Part shown: in pieces, positions 9,729 to 18,005 of the stretch
Layout of the letters: every line of letters starts with the position of its first letter
Numbering within the stretch: position 1 is the first letter of the stretch
Source of the DNA: Bacillota bacterium
Lineage (GTDB): Bacteria; Bacillota; Clostridia; Oscillospirales; Acutalibacteraceae
Assembly: GCA_023410445.1 (NCBI GenBank)
Contig: JAEYPT010000008.1
Coordinates: 377,037 to 441,036 of the forward strand
Direction of reading: 5' to 3'
Length of the DNA stretch: 64,000 nucleotides
Notes under the pieces: model-generated
The model's database searches: none
What the model was told of the DNA's origin: nothing
Seen by the model: the letters and a program-made list of their open reading frames with translations, nothing else
Position numbers and translations under genes: made by a program

Positions 9729-9959
9729 TTACATCTTTCCAATCAGCATAACGGCGATAACGAAAGCGAAAATTGCCGTAACCTCGGAAAGAGTTGCAAA
9801 AATAAGGCTTGTGGAAAGGATTTTGCCGGCTGCTTCCGGATTTCTGGAAACGCCTTCCGACGCTTTGCAGGAAGCAATTCCGAGGGTGATGCCTGCGCCA
9901 ATCGCGGAAAACATAGCGATTGCCGCGGCGAATGCGATCGATCCTGACATTTGACTCAC
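9729..9959 (-). CDS. atpE: F1Fo ATP synthase c subunit
   Basis: The 76-residue c subunit forms the rotor ring in the membrane: two helices joined by the polar loop SRNPEA. The ion-binding carboxylate is the Glu in the second helix (LSEVTAIFAF). Compared with the Na+-type ring of Ilyobacter tartaricus, the positions of Gln32 and Ser66 are Leu and Val here and the helix-1 Pro is Ala. The usual Na+ ligand set is therefore missing and proton coupling is more likely. The comparison is from memory of that sequence. Confidence 0.95.
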   Translation of the reverse strand: MSQMSGSIAFAAAIAMFSAIGAGITLGIASCKASEGVSRNPEAAGKILSTSLIFATLSEVTAIFAFVIAVMLIGKM

Positions 9960-10044
9960 CTCCTTTGTATCACAAAGTCTGTTTCATGAATTTATCAGTA
10001 AATACAAGCCATCCGGCCTGCAGATACCCAAAAGAACACCTGCT

Positions 10045-10815
10045 TTACTCCACCGCCTCCGATATGTAGACGGAAGAAAGAAACACAAAGATATACGCCT
10101 GCAGGCCGGCGTCGAAAATATCGAAGAAAAAGCTTGCGACGGGTACCACGGGCTTGGCAAAAATCGCGCCCGCATAAAGCATTTCCATAATGATGTACCC
10201 TGCCAGAATGTTCCCAAAAAGCCGAAGGGAAAGCGAAATGGTTCGGGTCCCATAATCGAGAAGATGAAACGGGAGCATAATGGGAACCGGTTTAAAAAAG
10301 CTGAAAAGAAAACCCTTGATGCCCTTGTATCGGATGCCTGATATGGCTACCAGACTGACCGTCATTAGCGCCATCGTGATGGTAACATTCAGGTCTTTAG
10401 TCGGCGGATCGATGGAAAACTGCGGAATCCCGGCAAAAAAACTGAGTCCGGTTAGCTTGTACAGGTCCGCCGCCGTTGGAAAGATGTTAAAGATCCCGGA
10501 AACGTTCGCAAACACAAGGAACAGGAGAATCGTGCCAAAATAAGGGACAAAGTCTACGCCGTGTTCTCCCATGTTGTTCTTGATCAGCTTGGTTACGGTC
10601 TCCACAATAATCTCAGCAATGTTCTGCTTTCCCGTAGGAACCGTTTTCAGGTTCCGGGTGAACACCAGAGATAAAACAATCAGGACGGCCATGATCATCC
10701 ACATCATGACGATGCTGTCCGCGACGGGGATGTCCAATCCCCTGATATGTATCCAGAACAGATTGCCGGATTCGAATGCCTTGGAAGCGTCCAACCGAAG
10801 CACCACCCTATTCAA
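10045..10815 (-). CDS. atpB: F1Fo ATP synthase a subunit
   Basis: Membrane stator subunit a carrying the ion half-channels. The 256-residue product has about six membrane segments and the essential Arg in SLSLRLFGNILAG; the downstream helix has the usual polar residues. Start is uncertain: a TTG (MNRVVLRL) overlapping the upstream stop by eight bases, or a GTG a few codons later, and no clear Shine-Dalgarno distinguishes them. Confidence 0.94.
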   Translation of the reverse strand: MNRVVLRLDASKAFESGNLFWIHIRGLDIPVADSIVMMWMIMAVLIVLSLVFTRNLKTVPTGKQNIAEIIVETVTKLIKNNMGEHGVDFVPYFGTILLFLVFANVSGIFNIFPTAADLYKLTGLSFFAGIPQFSIDPPTKDLNVTITMALMTVSLVAISGIRYKGIKGFLFSFFKPVPIMLPFHLLDYGTRTISLSLRLFGNILAGYIIMEMLYAGAIFAKPVVPVASFFFDIFDAGLQAYIFVFLSSVYISEAVE

Positions 10816-11200
10816 AATCGTTTTTTGTCAATCCCAACGTCTCTGTTATACTATTTATCATAACGATAAGAGGTACCGCCAGAATTCCGGCGATAAATCC
10901 GTACAGGAGCCAGGCGCTTATCATATACAGGATGAGGATAAGCGGCAGCAGGGCAAGCTGAATTGCGGTAAACACAAGGATACTTCCCGCAACCGCTTTT
11001 CCGCCGTTCCATCCGGAAAAAGCCTGAAAGAGCCGTTCGTTGCCAACCAGTCGGGCTACGCTCAGCAAAGTGCCCGCAAACAGACCGGCAAGCGCAGGCC
11101 ATCTGTTTTTTTCCGGCAAAGCCAAATCTGCCGCCGAACATAAAACCAGGAAAATTACCGCTCTTTTCACAATGAACCGGTCCAGTTTACCGAAAAGCAT
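10808..11200 (-). CDS. AtpI-like membrane protein of the ATP synthase operon
   Basis: A 130-residue membrane protein at the head of the atp operon, in the place normally held by atpI. It has about four hydrophobic segments and no close motif beyond the general I-subunit layout. The ATG (MLFGKLDRFIVKRAV) was chosen because GGAGA lies nine bases upstream; longer in-frame starts give an implausible basic N-terminus. AtpI proteins are thought to assist c-ring assembly and Mg2+ handling. Identity here rests on position and topology. Confidence 0.7.
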   Translation of the reverse strand: MLFGKLDRFIVKRAVIFLVLCSAADLALPEKNRWPALAGLFAGTLLSVARLVGNERLFQAFSGWNGGKAVAGSILVFTAIQLALLPLILILYMISAWLLYGFIAGILAVPLIVMINSITETLGLTKNDFE

Positions 11201-11252
11201 TTTCTCATTCTCCGCAAATGTTTTGTGTTGTATTACGGATGCTCTCCGCGCG

Positions 11253-12206
11253 TTATCCTCCGATCTGAAACATGTTCCGTGTGCTGTCGCTCTTCGTGTG
11301 CTCATTCAGATAATGGCGCAGAGGTTTATTTTTGATTGCCGAAGCAATCCGTTCTTTTACGGTTTCATACGGCAGCCCTTTCAGATTAATCTCCTCCGAT
11401 GAGTGCAGACAGGTTTTCAGCTTTCCATCCGCCGTTAACCGAATTCGGTTGCACTGCTCACAGAACGGATGACTCATCGGATTAATCAGTCCTATCCTGC
11501 CCTTGTATCCGGGAATATGGTAAAGCGTTTCAACGCCCATCACCGGGCCTTCAATCGGTTCCAGCCGCGGTTCACGCTCAAGGACCTTGGATGAACTGAT
11601 AAAGCATTTGCTTTCCCAACTTGCACATTCGCCGATGGGCATCAGTTCGATGAAACGCACATCGATTTCTTCATTCCGGGTCATTTCCACAAAATCGCCG
11701 ATTTCATCGTCGTTAAAGCCGCCGATTAAAACGGTGTTGATTTTCAGAGGCAGAAGGCCCGCAGCTTTGGCTGCCCGGATTCCCCGAAGAACATCGTCTA
11801 ATTCCCCGCAGCGCGTTATTTTTTTATATTTGACCGGATCAAGGGTATCCAGACTGATATTCACCCGTGAGACCCCGGCCTGCTTCAGTTCCTGCGCCAC
11901 CCCGCCAAGGAGGATGCCGTTTGTGGTGATGCAGATTTCTTTCAGCCCGTTAATCTCGCCGATTTGTCTGCAGAGCTCCAAAATTCCATTTCGCACCAAC
12001 GGCTCTCCGCCCGTAATACGGACCTTATTAACTCCGAGTTCAACCGCCGCGCGCACAATGGAAGCGATCTCTTCGACAGAAAGAATATCAGAATGAAGTT
12101 TTTTAACCACCCCGTTTTTCGGCATGCAGTAGCTGCAGCGCAGATTGCACAGGTCAGTTACCGAAATGCGCAGATAACTAATAGTTCTGTCGTAGGCGTC
12201 CTTCAT
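11253..12206 (-). CDS. moaA: GTP 3',8-cyclase MoaA
   Basis: Radical SAM enzyme of the first step of molybdopterin synthesis, turning GTP into 3',8-cH2GTP. In 317 residues it has the SAM cluster motif CNLRCSYC (Cys20, 24, 27), a GGEP motif, and the C-terminal substrate cluster motif CEQCNRIRLTADGKLKTC. The C-terminus ends FQIGG, close to the GG tail needed for activity in characterised MoaA. Overlaps moaC by four bases, so both are co-translated, and MoaC acts on its product. No moaD/moaE in this window. Confidence 0.97.
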   Translation of the reverse strand: MKDAYDRTISYLRISVTDLCNLRCSYCMPKNGVVKKLHSDILSVEEIASIVRAAVELGVNKVRITGGEPLVRNGILELCRQIGEINGLKEICITTNGILLGGVAQELKQAGVSRVNISLDTLDPVKYKKITRCGELDDVLRGIRAAKAAGLLPLKINTVLIGGFNDDEIGDFVEMTRNEEIDVRFIELMPIGECASWESKCFISSSKVLEREPRLEPIEGPVMGVETLYHIPGYKGRIGLINPMSHPFCEQCNRIRLTADGKLKTCLHSSEEINLKGLPYETVKERIASAIKNKPLRHYLNEHTKSDSTRNMFQIGG

Positions 12207-12694
12207 GACGATTCACCGCCGTTCCAATAAAAATCTCCGCTTTTGCCCCCGGACTTGCTCACCAGATGAATCCCCGTTAATTCCATATTCTTATCGATCG
12301 CCTTGCACATATCATAAACCGTCAGAAGTGCAATCGACGCGCCGGTTAGCGCCTCCATTTCCACCCCCGTTTTTCCATCGATGCTTACCGTGCAGACTGC
12401 GGTAATGATTCCGCCTTCCCGATCGATTTCAAAGTCGATGGAGCATTTGTTGATCGCAAGAGGATGACACATCGGAATTAAGGAAGAGGTCTGTTTCGCC
12501 CCAAGAATTCCTGCCACCGTGGCAACCCCTAAAACGTCGCCTTTTTTCACCGTATGGCCGGAAACCGCAGCGATTATTTCGGGGCTGACCCGAATGCTTC
12601 CCTTGGCCACGGCAACTCTTGTCGTAACGGGCTTTCCGGAAACATCGACCATCACGGCGTTACCGTCACTGTCAAAATGCGTAAACTCTCCCAT
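12203..12694 (-). CDS. moaC: cyclic pyranopterin monophosphate synthase MoaC
   Basis: Converts the MoaA product to cyclic pyranopterin monophosphate. The 163 residues carry the family signature region: GDVLGVATVAGILGAKQTS, then IPMCHPL, and MEALTGAS near KxxDMCKA. Length is normal. Located directly upstream of moaA in the same transcript, 62 bases after the hypCD gene. Confidence 0.96.
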   Translation of the reverse strand: MGEFTHFDSDGNAVMVDVSGKPVTTRVAVAKGSIRVSPEIIAAVSGHTVKKGDVLGVATVAGILGAKQTSSLIPMCHPLAINKCSIDFEIDREGGIITAVCTVSIDGKTGVEMEALTGASIALLTVYDMCKAIDKNMELTGIHLVSKSGGKSGDFYWNGGESS

Positions 12695-12756
12695 GTAACA
12701 ACCCTCTCATTCTTCACGGACGGAACAACTTTAAGCCCAGCGGCCGTATTCCGAAT

Positions 12757-14010
12757 TTAACTGCGGTTGACATATGCGATGCTGCAGGCGCCTTCTCCTG
12801 TAATCATGCAGGGGCCCGCCGGGTTTGCGGGGGTGCATTTTCTTCCGAAATTGGGGCACATCGTCGGCTTCATTCCCTTCAGGACTTCGCCGCACATGCA
12901 AGCCTGCGCGTCTTCTCCGCTAATTTCAGGCATTTTCAGGCCATATTTTGCCTCGGCGTCAAACCGTAAGTATTGATTCTTCAACACCAACCGGGAATTC
13001 GGCAGAACGCCGATTCCCCTCCAGTTTGCGTCTTTTAAGGTAAAGGTTTCGTCGATCAGTTTTTGGGCCTGAACATTTCCCTGCTCTTTTACCACATTTT
13101 TGTATTGATTCATGGCGCAGCTGCTTTTTTTGCCGTACTGAACCATCGCCTGCAGGACAGCCTCCAGAATATCGGTCGGTTCGAAGCCTCCGATTACACA
13201 CGGCAGGCCATATTCCCGAACGATTCGGTCAAAGGGAGCTGTTCCGGTTACCATCGCCACATGCCCAGGGCAAAGGAGAATGTCGATATCCGCATGGGAA
13301 ATAACGTATTCGATTGCAGGCGGAGTAATCCGGTGGGCCGAAATGATGGAAAAATTATCCCTGTTTCCAGCTTCCTGAATCACTGCAGCCGTGCCGGGCG
13401 CGGTGGTTTCAAATCCGACCGCGAAATGTACCACTTCCGATTTTGTCGTTTTTGCAAGCTCCAGCGCCTGTGAGATATCATAAACCATCCGAACGTCGAC
13501 GCCTTCCAGCCTGAGTTTTTCCAAGGAGCCCCATCTTGTCGGCACCCGCAGGAGATCCCCGAAGGTAGTAAAAACGATGTTCTCCTTTTTCACCAGATCC
13601 AGACCCATTGCAATTTCTTCTTCCGGCGTCACGCAAACCGGGCAGCCGGGGCCGCTCAACAGATGGATATTGGAGGGCAAAAGGTCGCGCAGGGAATACT
13701 GAACGATCGTATTTTCATGCGTGCCGCAGAAATTCATGATTTTCAGTTCCCGTTCCTGCAGCCTTCGATTCTCCTTTTCAATCGCGTCAAGAAGTTGTCT
13801 GGCATAGGCATCCGTCGCAACCACGTCGCGGTAAATCTTTCTGGGGTCTTTTACGATTTCGGTTGCAAAACCGGCATGAACGGCCACGGTATCGCCGATT
13901 TTAACTGTCGGCAGCAGCGTAATAGAAACCTCTTTCCGCGCTCCCCGGAAGCTGACGACGGCATCTTTCCCCTCAAGCTCGATCACCTCCCCGAATGCCG
14001 CAACACACAT
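12757..14010 (-). CDS. hypD: HypC-HypD fusion, [NiFe] hydrogenase maturation
   Basis: Scaffold for assembling the Fe(CN)2CO unit of [NiFe] hydrogenase. Residues 1 to about 75 are HypC-like, beginning MCVAAFGEVIEL with the essential Cys directly after Met. The rest is HypD with NFCGTHE, GPGCPVC and the C-terminal 4Fe-4S motif CMCGEVLKG...C...C...GPC. The ATG giving MC at the N-terminus has GGAAGG eight bases upstream and is preferred to a GTG three codons earlier. HypC and HypD are normally separate proteins that bind one another; here they are one 417-residue chain with no stop between. Lies just after hypA. Confidence 0.93.
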   Translation of the reverse strand: MCVAAFGEVIELEGKDAVVSFRGARKEVSITLLPTVKIGDTVAVHAGFATEIVKDPRKIYRDVVATDAYARQLLDAIEKENRRLQERELKIMNFCGTHENTIVQYSLRDLLPSNIHLLSGPGCPVCVTPEEEIAMGLDLVKKENIVFTTFGDLLRVPTRWGSLEKLRLEGVDVRMVYDISQALELAKTTKSEVVHFAVGFETTAPGTAAVIQEAGNRDNFSIISAHRITPPAIEYVISHADIDILLCPGHVAMVTGTAPFDRIVREYGLPCVIGGFEPTDILEAVLQAMVQYGKKSSCAMNQYKNVVKEQGNVQAQKLIDETFTLKDANWRGIGVLPNSRLVLKNQYLRFDAEAKYGLKMPEISGEDAQACMCGEVLKGMKPTMCPNFGRKCTPANPAGPCMITGEGACSIAYVNRS

Positions 14011-14040
14011 CGCTTTCACCTTCCCTGAAATTGGCTTTGT

Positions 14041-14382
14041 TTATTCGACCTCCAGACTGTCGATGTACAATTCATTGCCGGAAATAATTTTCATGCTTTT
14101 CTTGCCGCAGACAGCGCACTCGGAAAACGGAATTTTCGTCTCATATTCATTGCCGCAGATCCGGCACCTCACCCGGACCGGGACACGACGTATGACCAGT
14201 TCTGCGCCTTCCAGCGCCGTTGCCTGAACATACATCTCGAAACAAAGCTTCATGGTCGTGTCTTCGACCCCGGTTAACTCCCCTACAACCAGCCTGACCT
14301 GCATGACTCGCTTCACATCGTGTTCTTTGATCTGTTCTTTAATTACTTCGCAGATGCTTCTTACCATCGCAAGCTCGTGCAA
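14041..14382 (-). CDS. hypA: hydrogenase nickel insertion protein HypA
   Basis: Nickel-binding chaperone delivering Ni to the hydrogenase large subunit. The TTG start (GAGAGGTG upstream) gives MHELAMVRSICE, placing the Ni-binding His at position 2 as the family requires. A zinc site is formed by CRICGNEY and CAVCGKK. Length, 113 residues, is normal. Encoded 30 bases after the hydrogenase large subunit. Confidence 0.95.
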   Translation of the reverse strand: MHELAMVRSICEVIKEQIKEHDVKRVMQVRLVVGELTGVEDTTMKLCFEMYVQATALEGAELVIRRVPVRVRCRICGNEYETKIPFSECAVCGKKSMKIISGNELYIDSLEVE

Positions 14383-14412
14383 TTAAAGGCACCTCTCTCC
14401 GGGTTCCAGCCG

Positions 14413-15495
14413 TTAGCGTTCAGTACAGGAAATGCAGGGGTCCACGCTGCCGACTATAACCGGGATATCCGCAATTTTGTAACCGGGCATCATAACGCTC
14501 AGAGCTCCCCAGTTCGGATAGGTGGGAACTCTCCATTTGATGCGTTCCGGAATCGGCGTTCCGTTCGTGCGCGCGTAATAAATCAGCTCGCCTCTGGGCG
14601 CTTCCGATTTCGCAATCGCTTCGCCTGCGGGAATATCCGGCATACAGCCGAGGTCGGTTGGGCCCTCCGGCATATCTTTCAGGCACTGCTCAATAATCCG
14701 GATGGATTCCGAGACTTCCTGCAGCCGGACGAGAAGCCTTGAAAAAACATCGCCGTTCTTTTCGACGACCGGGTTCACCTTGAGTTTGTCATAGGCAGCG
14801 TAGGGGTTGTCCACCCGCACGTCATACCCGACCCCGGAAGCCCTTGCGACCGGCCCGACGACCCCGTATTCTATCGCCTTGTCCGTCGGAAGAACGCCCA
14901 CGTTTTCCGTACGGCGGCGAATGGAGGCATCCGTCCTGCAGATTTTCGTAATTTCCTCCAGCGGCTTTTTCAGCTTTTCGAGGGTTGTGAGGATATATTG
15001 CTTTTGCTCGGGAGAAATATCATATCTTACTCCCCCAATGGTATTGACGGAAAGATTCATGCGGTTCCCGAATACGGATTCTTTCAGATCCTGCATGGTT
15101 TCCCGAAGCTCCATCGCATGCATAAAGAGGGAGTCAAAGCCGATGATATGCGGGAGAATACCGATATTGAACAGGTGCGAGGAGATCCGCTTAATTTCAT
15201 CGGCAATTGCCCGCAGATACTCCGCCCTTTCCGGAATCTGGATTCCTGCCAGTTTTTCCAAAGCCATGCAGTAGGTAAACGGATGATTATTGGAACACAG
15301 AGAACAGACCCGCTCCGTAAGCGTCAGATTCTGATAAAAATTCCGCTGCATGGTTAGAAATTCGATTCCGCGGTGAACGTGTCCGGCATTGATTTCGAGG
15401 CCGACAACGGTTTCGCCCTCAACCTGAAGCTTAAAATAGATCGGCTCTTCCAATACTACATGCACCGGGCCGATGGGAATGTTATAGCTGCTCAT
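14413..15495 (-). CDS. group 4 [NiFe] hydrogenase large subunit (Ech/Mbh-like)
   Basis: Catalytic subunit of a membrane-bound, ferredoxin-linked hydrogenase. Both metal-binding motifs are complete in 360 residues: RVCSLC (Cys64, Cys67) and C-terminal DPCISC (Cys354, Cys357), so an Ni-Fe site rather than a Complex I-type NuoD is expected. Only three residues (TER) follow the last Cys, so there is no long C-terminal peptide for protease processing, as in Ech-type enzymes. The start overlaps the preceding gene by 14 bases. Last structural gene before hypA. Confidence 0.93.
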   Translation of the reverse strand: MSSYNIPIGPVHVVLEEPIYFKLQVEGETVVGLEINAGHVHRGIEFLTMQRNFYQNLTLTERVCSLCSNNHPFTYCMALEKLAGIQIPERAEYLRAIADEIKRISSHLFNIGILPHIIGFDSLFMHAMELRETMQDLKESVFGNRMNLSVNTIGGVRYDISPEQKQYILTTLEKLKKPLEEITKICRTDASIRRRTENVGVLPTDKAIEYGVVGPVARASGVGYDVRVDNPYAAYDKLKVNPVVEKNGDVFSRLLVRLQEVSESIRIIEQCLKDMPEGPTDLGCMPDIPAGEAIAKSEAPRGELIYYARTNGTPIPERIKWRVPTYPNWGALSVMMPGYKIADIPVIVGSVDPCISCTER

Positions 15496-16072
15496 TGGAA
15501 TTGTCCCCCTTCCGGTTGGATTCCATGATTTTTTCCCACAGCGTGTTGGTGCTGGCGCCGTTTAGAGCCTCCGACAGCGGAATCATGGTATGGTCCTGCA
15601 TCGCAATATCCTTATCCAGAAACAGTCGCTTCGGATTTGGATGGCCCTGAAGCTTAATATTGAAAAGCTCCTGCATTTCCCGCTCGTGCCAGTCCGCGCT
15701 GAGGAGGATCGGCGTGATCGATTTCACGGTTCTTTTCTCATCCGGCAGGGTAATGGCTGCCGTTAAATTGATCTGGTCAAAATAGAAGTGGTAGTTGACA
15801 ACGACCTGAATCGGTTTCTCCGCCGGAACATCCGCCTCAGGGGCCGGAACCTGTTTGGCTAAGGGCGAAGGAGTATTCAGAGGAGATATCGTCATAACTC
15901 TCCCCTTCAAATCGGCTACGATTTTGGCAACGGCAACAATATCGTCCGGATTCTCCAAACTGCACCAGCCGCAGACAACACCCTTCCGGTCAATATCCCA
16001 TTTCAGATGGAATTTTTCACCCAGTCTCCGGGTCATCCGGATATGGAACTGATTCATTGCCTCATCTTTCAT
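15482..16072 (-). CDS. hydrogenase NuoC-like (30 kDa) subunit
   Basis: Soluble connecting subunit of the Ech/Mbh-like complex. The C-terminal part has the family signature (SADWHEREMQELFNIKLQGHP followed by KRLFLD). A Pro/Ala-rich stretch near residues 70-90 separates a less conserved N-terminal domain. Start is uncertain among a GTG, this ATG and an ATG five codons on; all overlap or adjoin the ferredoxin-like gene upstream. Confidence 0.85.
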   Translation of the reverse strand: MKDEAMNQFHIRMTRRLGEKFHLKWDIDRKGVVCGWCSLENPDDIVAVAKIVADLKGRVMTISPLNTPSPLAKQVPAPEADVPAEKPIQVVVNYHFYFDQINLTAAITLPDEKRTVKSITPILLSADWHEREMQELFNIKLQGHPNPKRLFLDKDIAMQDHTMIPLSEALNGASTNTLWEKIMESNRKGDNSNEQL

Positions 16073-16580
16073 GGTTTGGACACGCACCTTCCCATAGAAC
16101 TTTTCTGCGGCATTTCGGGCACATTTTGCTTAAGCCACGTGTGTCGCCTTCCGTGCCATAAATCTTCTCCACCATTGCCGGCGAAAGCGGTACGATCGGC
16201 TCACCGCAGCAGACGCAAGGCTGTTTCTTCACATAAGTTTTTTCAATATAATTGTATTTATCCTCCTGCAGATGAGCGGTATGGTAATCGGTTGTCAAAT
16301 GAATGGCGCCGTTCGGGCAGTAATACTCGCAAAGTCCACAGAAGGTGCAGGTGTCGTGCCATACGACAAAATCAATCCCTTTTTGATCCTCGGACTCCTG
16401 AATCTTGATCGCGCCGCCGGCGCAGACATATTCGCACAAATGGCAGGCCACGCAGGCCGCGGGATCGTGCTTAATTTTCCCCCTCAGCTTATCCGGTGCT
16501 GGCGAATCCTCGAAGGGATATGCGATGGTAGACGGGCCCTTCGCCAGATTTTGTAGAATAACCTTTAAAAATGCAGCCAT
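16062..16580 (-). CDS. hydrogenase 2x[4Fe-4S] ferredoxin-like subunit
   Basis: Electron-wire subunit related to NuoI/EchF. The 172 residues carry two CxxCxxCxxxC motifs (CVACHLCEYVC and CTFCGLCEYYC) for two 4Fe-4S clusters, plus a C-terminal pair CVCC and CPKC of unknown role, perhaps a zinc or further metal site. It should pass electrons from ferredoxin to the small subunit. GGGGGG lies before the ATG; the 3' end overlaps the NuoC-like gene. Confidence 0.9.
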   Translation of the reverse strand: MAAFLKVILQNLAKGPSTIAYPFEDSPAPDKLRGKIKHDPAACVACHLCEYVCAGGAIKIQESEDQKGIDFVVWHDTCTFCGLCEYYCPNGAIHLTTDYHTAHLQEDKYNYIEKTYVKKQPCVCCGEPIVPLSPAMVEKIYGTEGDTRGLSKMCPKCRRKVLWEGACPNHER

Positions 16581-16591
16581 GAATATCCCCC

Positions 16592-17023
16592 CTAGAACTT
16601 CTTCTTCCAGATTTCAATTGCCATTGCAATCCCGTCGATAATCGCCTGCGGCCGCGGGGGGCACCCCGGAACGTTAACGTCAACCGGGATGTAGGAGTCC
16701 AGTTGGGTCTTAACCGAGTAGCTCTCCCGGAAAACCCCGCCCGAAATCGGGCAGATGCCGACCGCCACAACAACCTTAGGTTCTGGAATCTCGTTATAAA
16801 CACGGAGGACCTTATCTCGGACAACCGCCGTAACCGGTCCTGAAATCAGCACAATGTCCGCGTGCTTTGGACTTCCGCAATACCGGCAGCCGAGCCGTTC
16901 GACATCATACCGGGGAATCAGTGCGGTTGTCGCCATTTCAACATCGCATCCGTTGCACGAACCGGCATTGATCCGGTAAATCCAGGGAGATTTCTGCACG
17001 ATCTTCTGAAGCAGCTCTGCCAT
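16592..17023 (-). CDS. hydrogenase small subunit (NuoB-like)
   Basis: Subunit carrying the proximal 4Fe-4S cluster next to the Ni-Fe site. The 143 residues show SCNGCD, GCRYCG, GICPISGG and GCPPRP, the four-Cys set typical of the family. The ATG (MAELLQKIVQKSPW) is chosen for GGGAGG eight bases upstream; a longer start nine codons earlier lacks one. Lies between the NuoH-like and ferredoxin-like genes. Confidence 0.93.
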   Translation of the reverse strand: MAELLQKIVQKSPWIYRINAGSCNGCDVEMATTALIPRYDVERLGCRYCGSPKHADIVLISGPVTAVVRDKVLRVYNEIPEPKVVVAVGICPISGGVFRESYSVKTQLDSYIPVDVNVPGCPPRPQAIIDGIAMAIEIWKKKF

Positions 17024-17036
17024 ATCATTTTCCTCC

Positions 17037-18005
17037 CTATATTCTGACACAAAGCAGCGTCAGCACCAAACTTACCAATGCCAGAGCGGTGGGTGCCAGC
17101 AGATAAAATTTATAGGCCTGATCCAGACGCATTCTGGCCCTCGAAGCCCGGACAATCGTAACCGTAAACAGGGTTAGAATCAGGCATTTCAGGAGAAACC
17201 ACAGCAAATCAATCAACCAGAAGCCCCCGATTCCCGTCGGGAAAAACAGCGCGACGGTCAGAGCGGAAAGTACCAACATTTTCAGTCCGCCGGTCAGCTT
17301 AAACATGGCAAGCCCTATGCCCGAATATTCAAGGAGTGGACCTTCGGTAATTTCGGTTTCCGCTTCCGGAATATCAAATGGCACTACCCCGAGCGTTCCG
17401 GGAATACAGCACAGCAGCGCAAGAAACGCGGGGAGCATCGGCAAATCGAACAGGAGGGAGCCTTTGCTCAGCTGGTAATTGACGATGCCGCTCAGCGAAA
17501 AGACAGCCGTTCCCCCCATCGCCGTCCCGACCCGCATTCCTACCGTCAGAAAAACGATCAGCAGCGGGATTTCATACGCCAGCATCATGGTAACTTCCCG
17601 GGAAAGTCCGACGGCGCTGTAAGGTGACCCGGAGGCCGACGCCCCGATGATCAGGGCAAGTGCCGGCGTCGACAGCAGATACAGAATAACCAGAAGGTCG
17701 CCGGACTGGTATAGACCGGAATAGATGCCCGTGACGGGAATGACGGCAATTGCCGCGAGCATTCCCGCAAAGCCGAGAAGCGGAGCGGCCCGGAACGCGG
17801 CGGCGTTGGCGGTTCTCGGGATCAGTGTTTCCTTCTGCGACAGCTTTACCATGTCAAGGTACGGCTGGTAAACGGGAGGGCCGACTCGCCTCTGCATCCT
17901 CGCATACAGTTTCCGGTCTACGCCGGTGAGGAACAGCCCCATCAGAACGGCAAAAAGGCCTCCGGGAAAAATCAGAATGTTGAAAAGAAGTTCTGCTATA
18001 TTCAT
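17037..18005 (-). CDS. hydrogenase NuoH-like membrane subunit
   Basis: Membrane anchor linking the hydrophilic arm to the ion-pumping subunit. The 322 residues have about eight membrane segments and the conserved loops DRKLYARMQRRVGPP and EAETEITEGPLLEYSG, the latter being the acidic E-channel loop of NuoH/EchB proteins. Its ATG overlaps the stop of the 1267-residue subunit gene. Confidence 0.93.
   Translation of the reverse strand: MNIAELLFNILIFPGGLFAVLMGLFLTGVDRKLYARMQRRVGPPVYQPYLDMVKLSQKETLIPRTANAAAFRAAPLLGFAGMLAAIAVIPVTGIYSGLYQSGDLLVILYLLSTPALALIIGASASGSPYSAVGLSREVTMMLAYEIPLLIVFLTVGMRVGTAMGGTAVFSLSGIVNYQLSKGSLLFDLPMLPAFLALLCCIPGTLGVVPFDIPEAETEITEGPLLEYSGIGLAMFKLTGGLKMLVLSALTVALFFPTGIGGFWLIDLLWFLLKCLILTLFTVTIVRASRARMRLDQAYKFYLLAPTALALVSLVLTLLCVRI

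Noticed and set aside
9729..9959. Na+-translocating ATP synthase
   Set aside because: Expected for some anaerobes with Ech or Rnf, but the c subunit lacks the Gln and Ser ligands.
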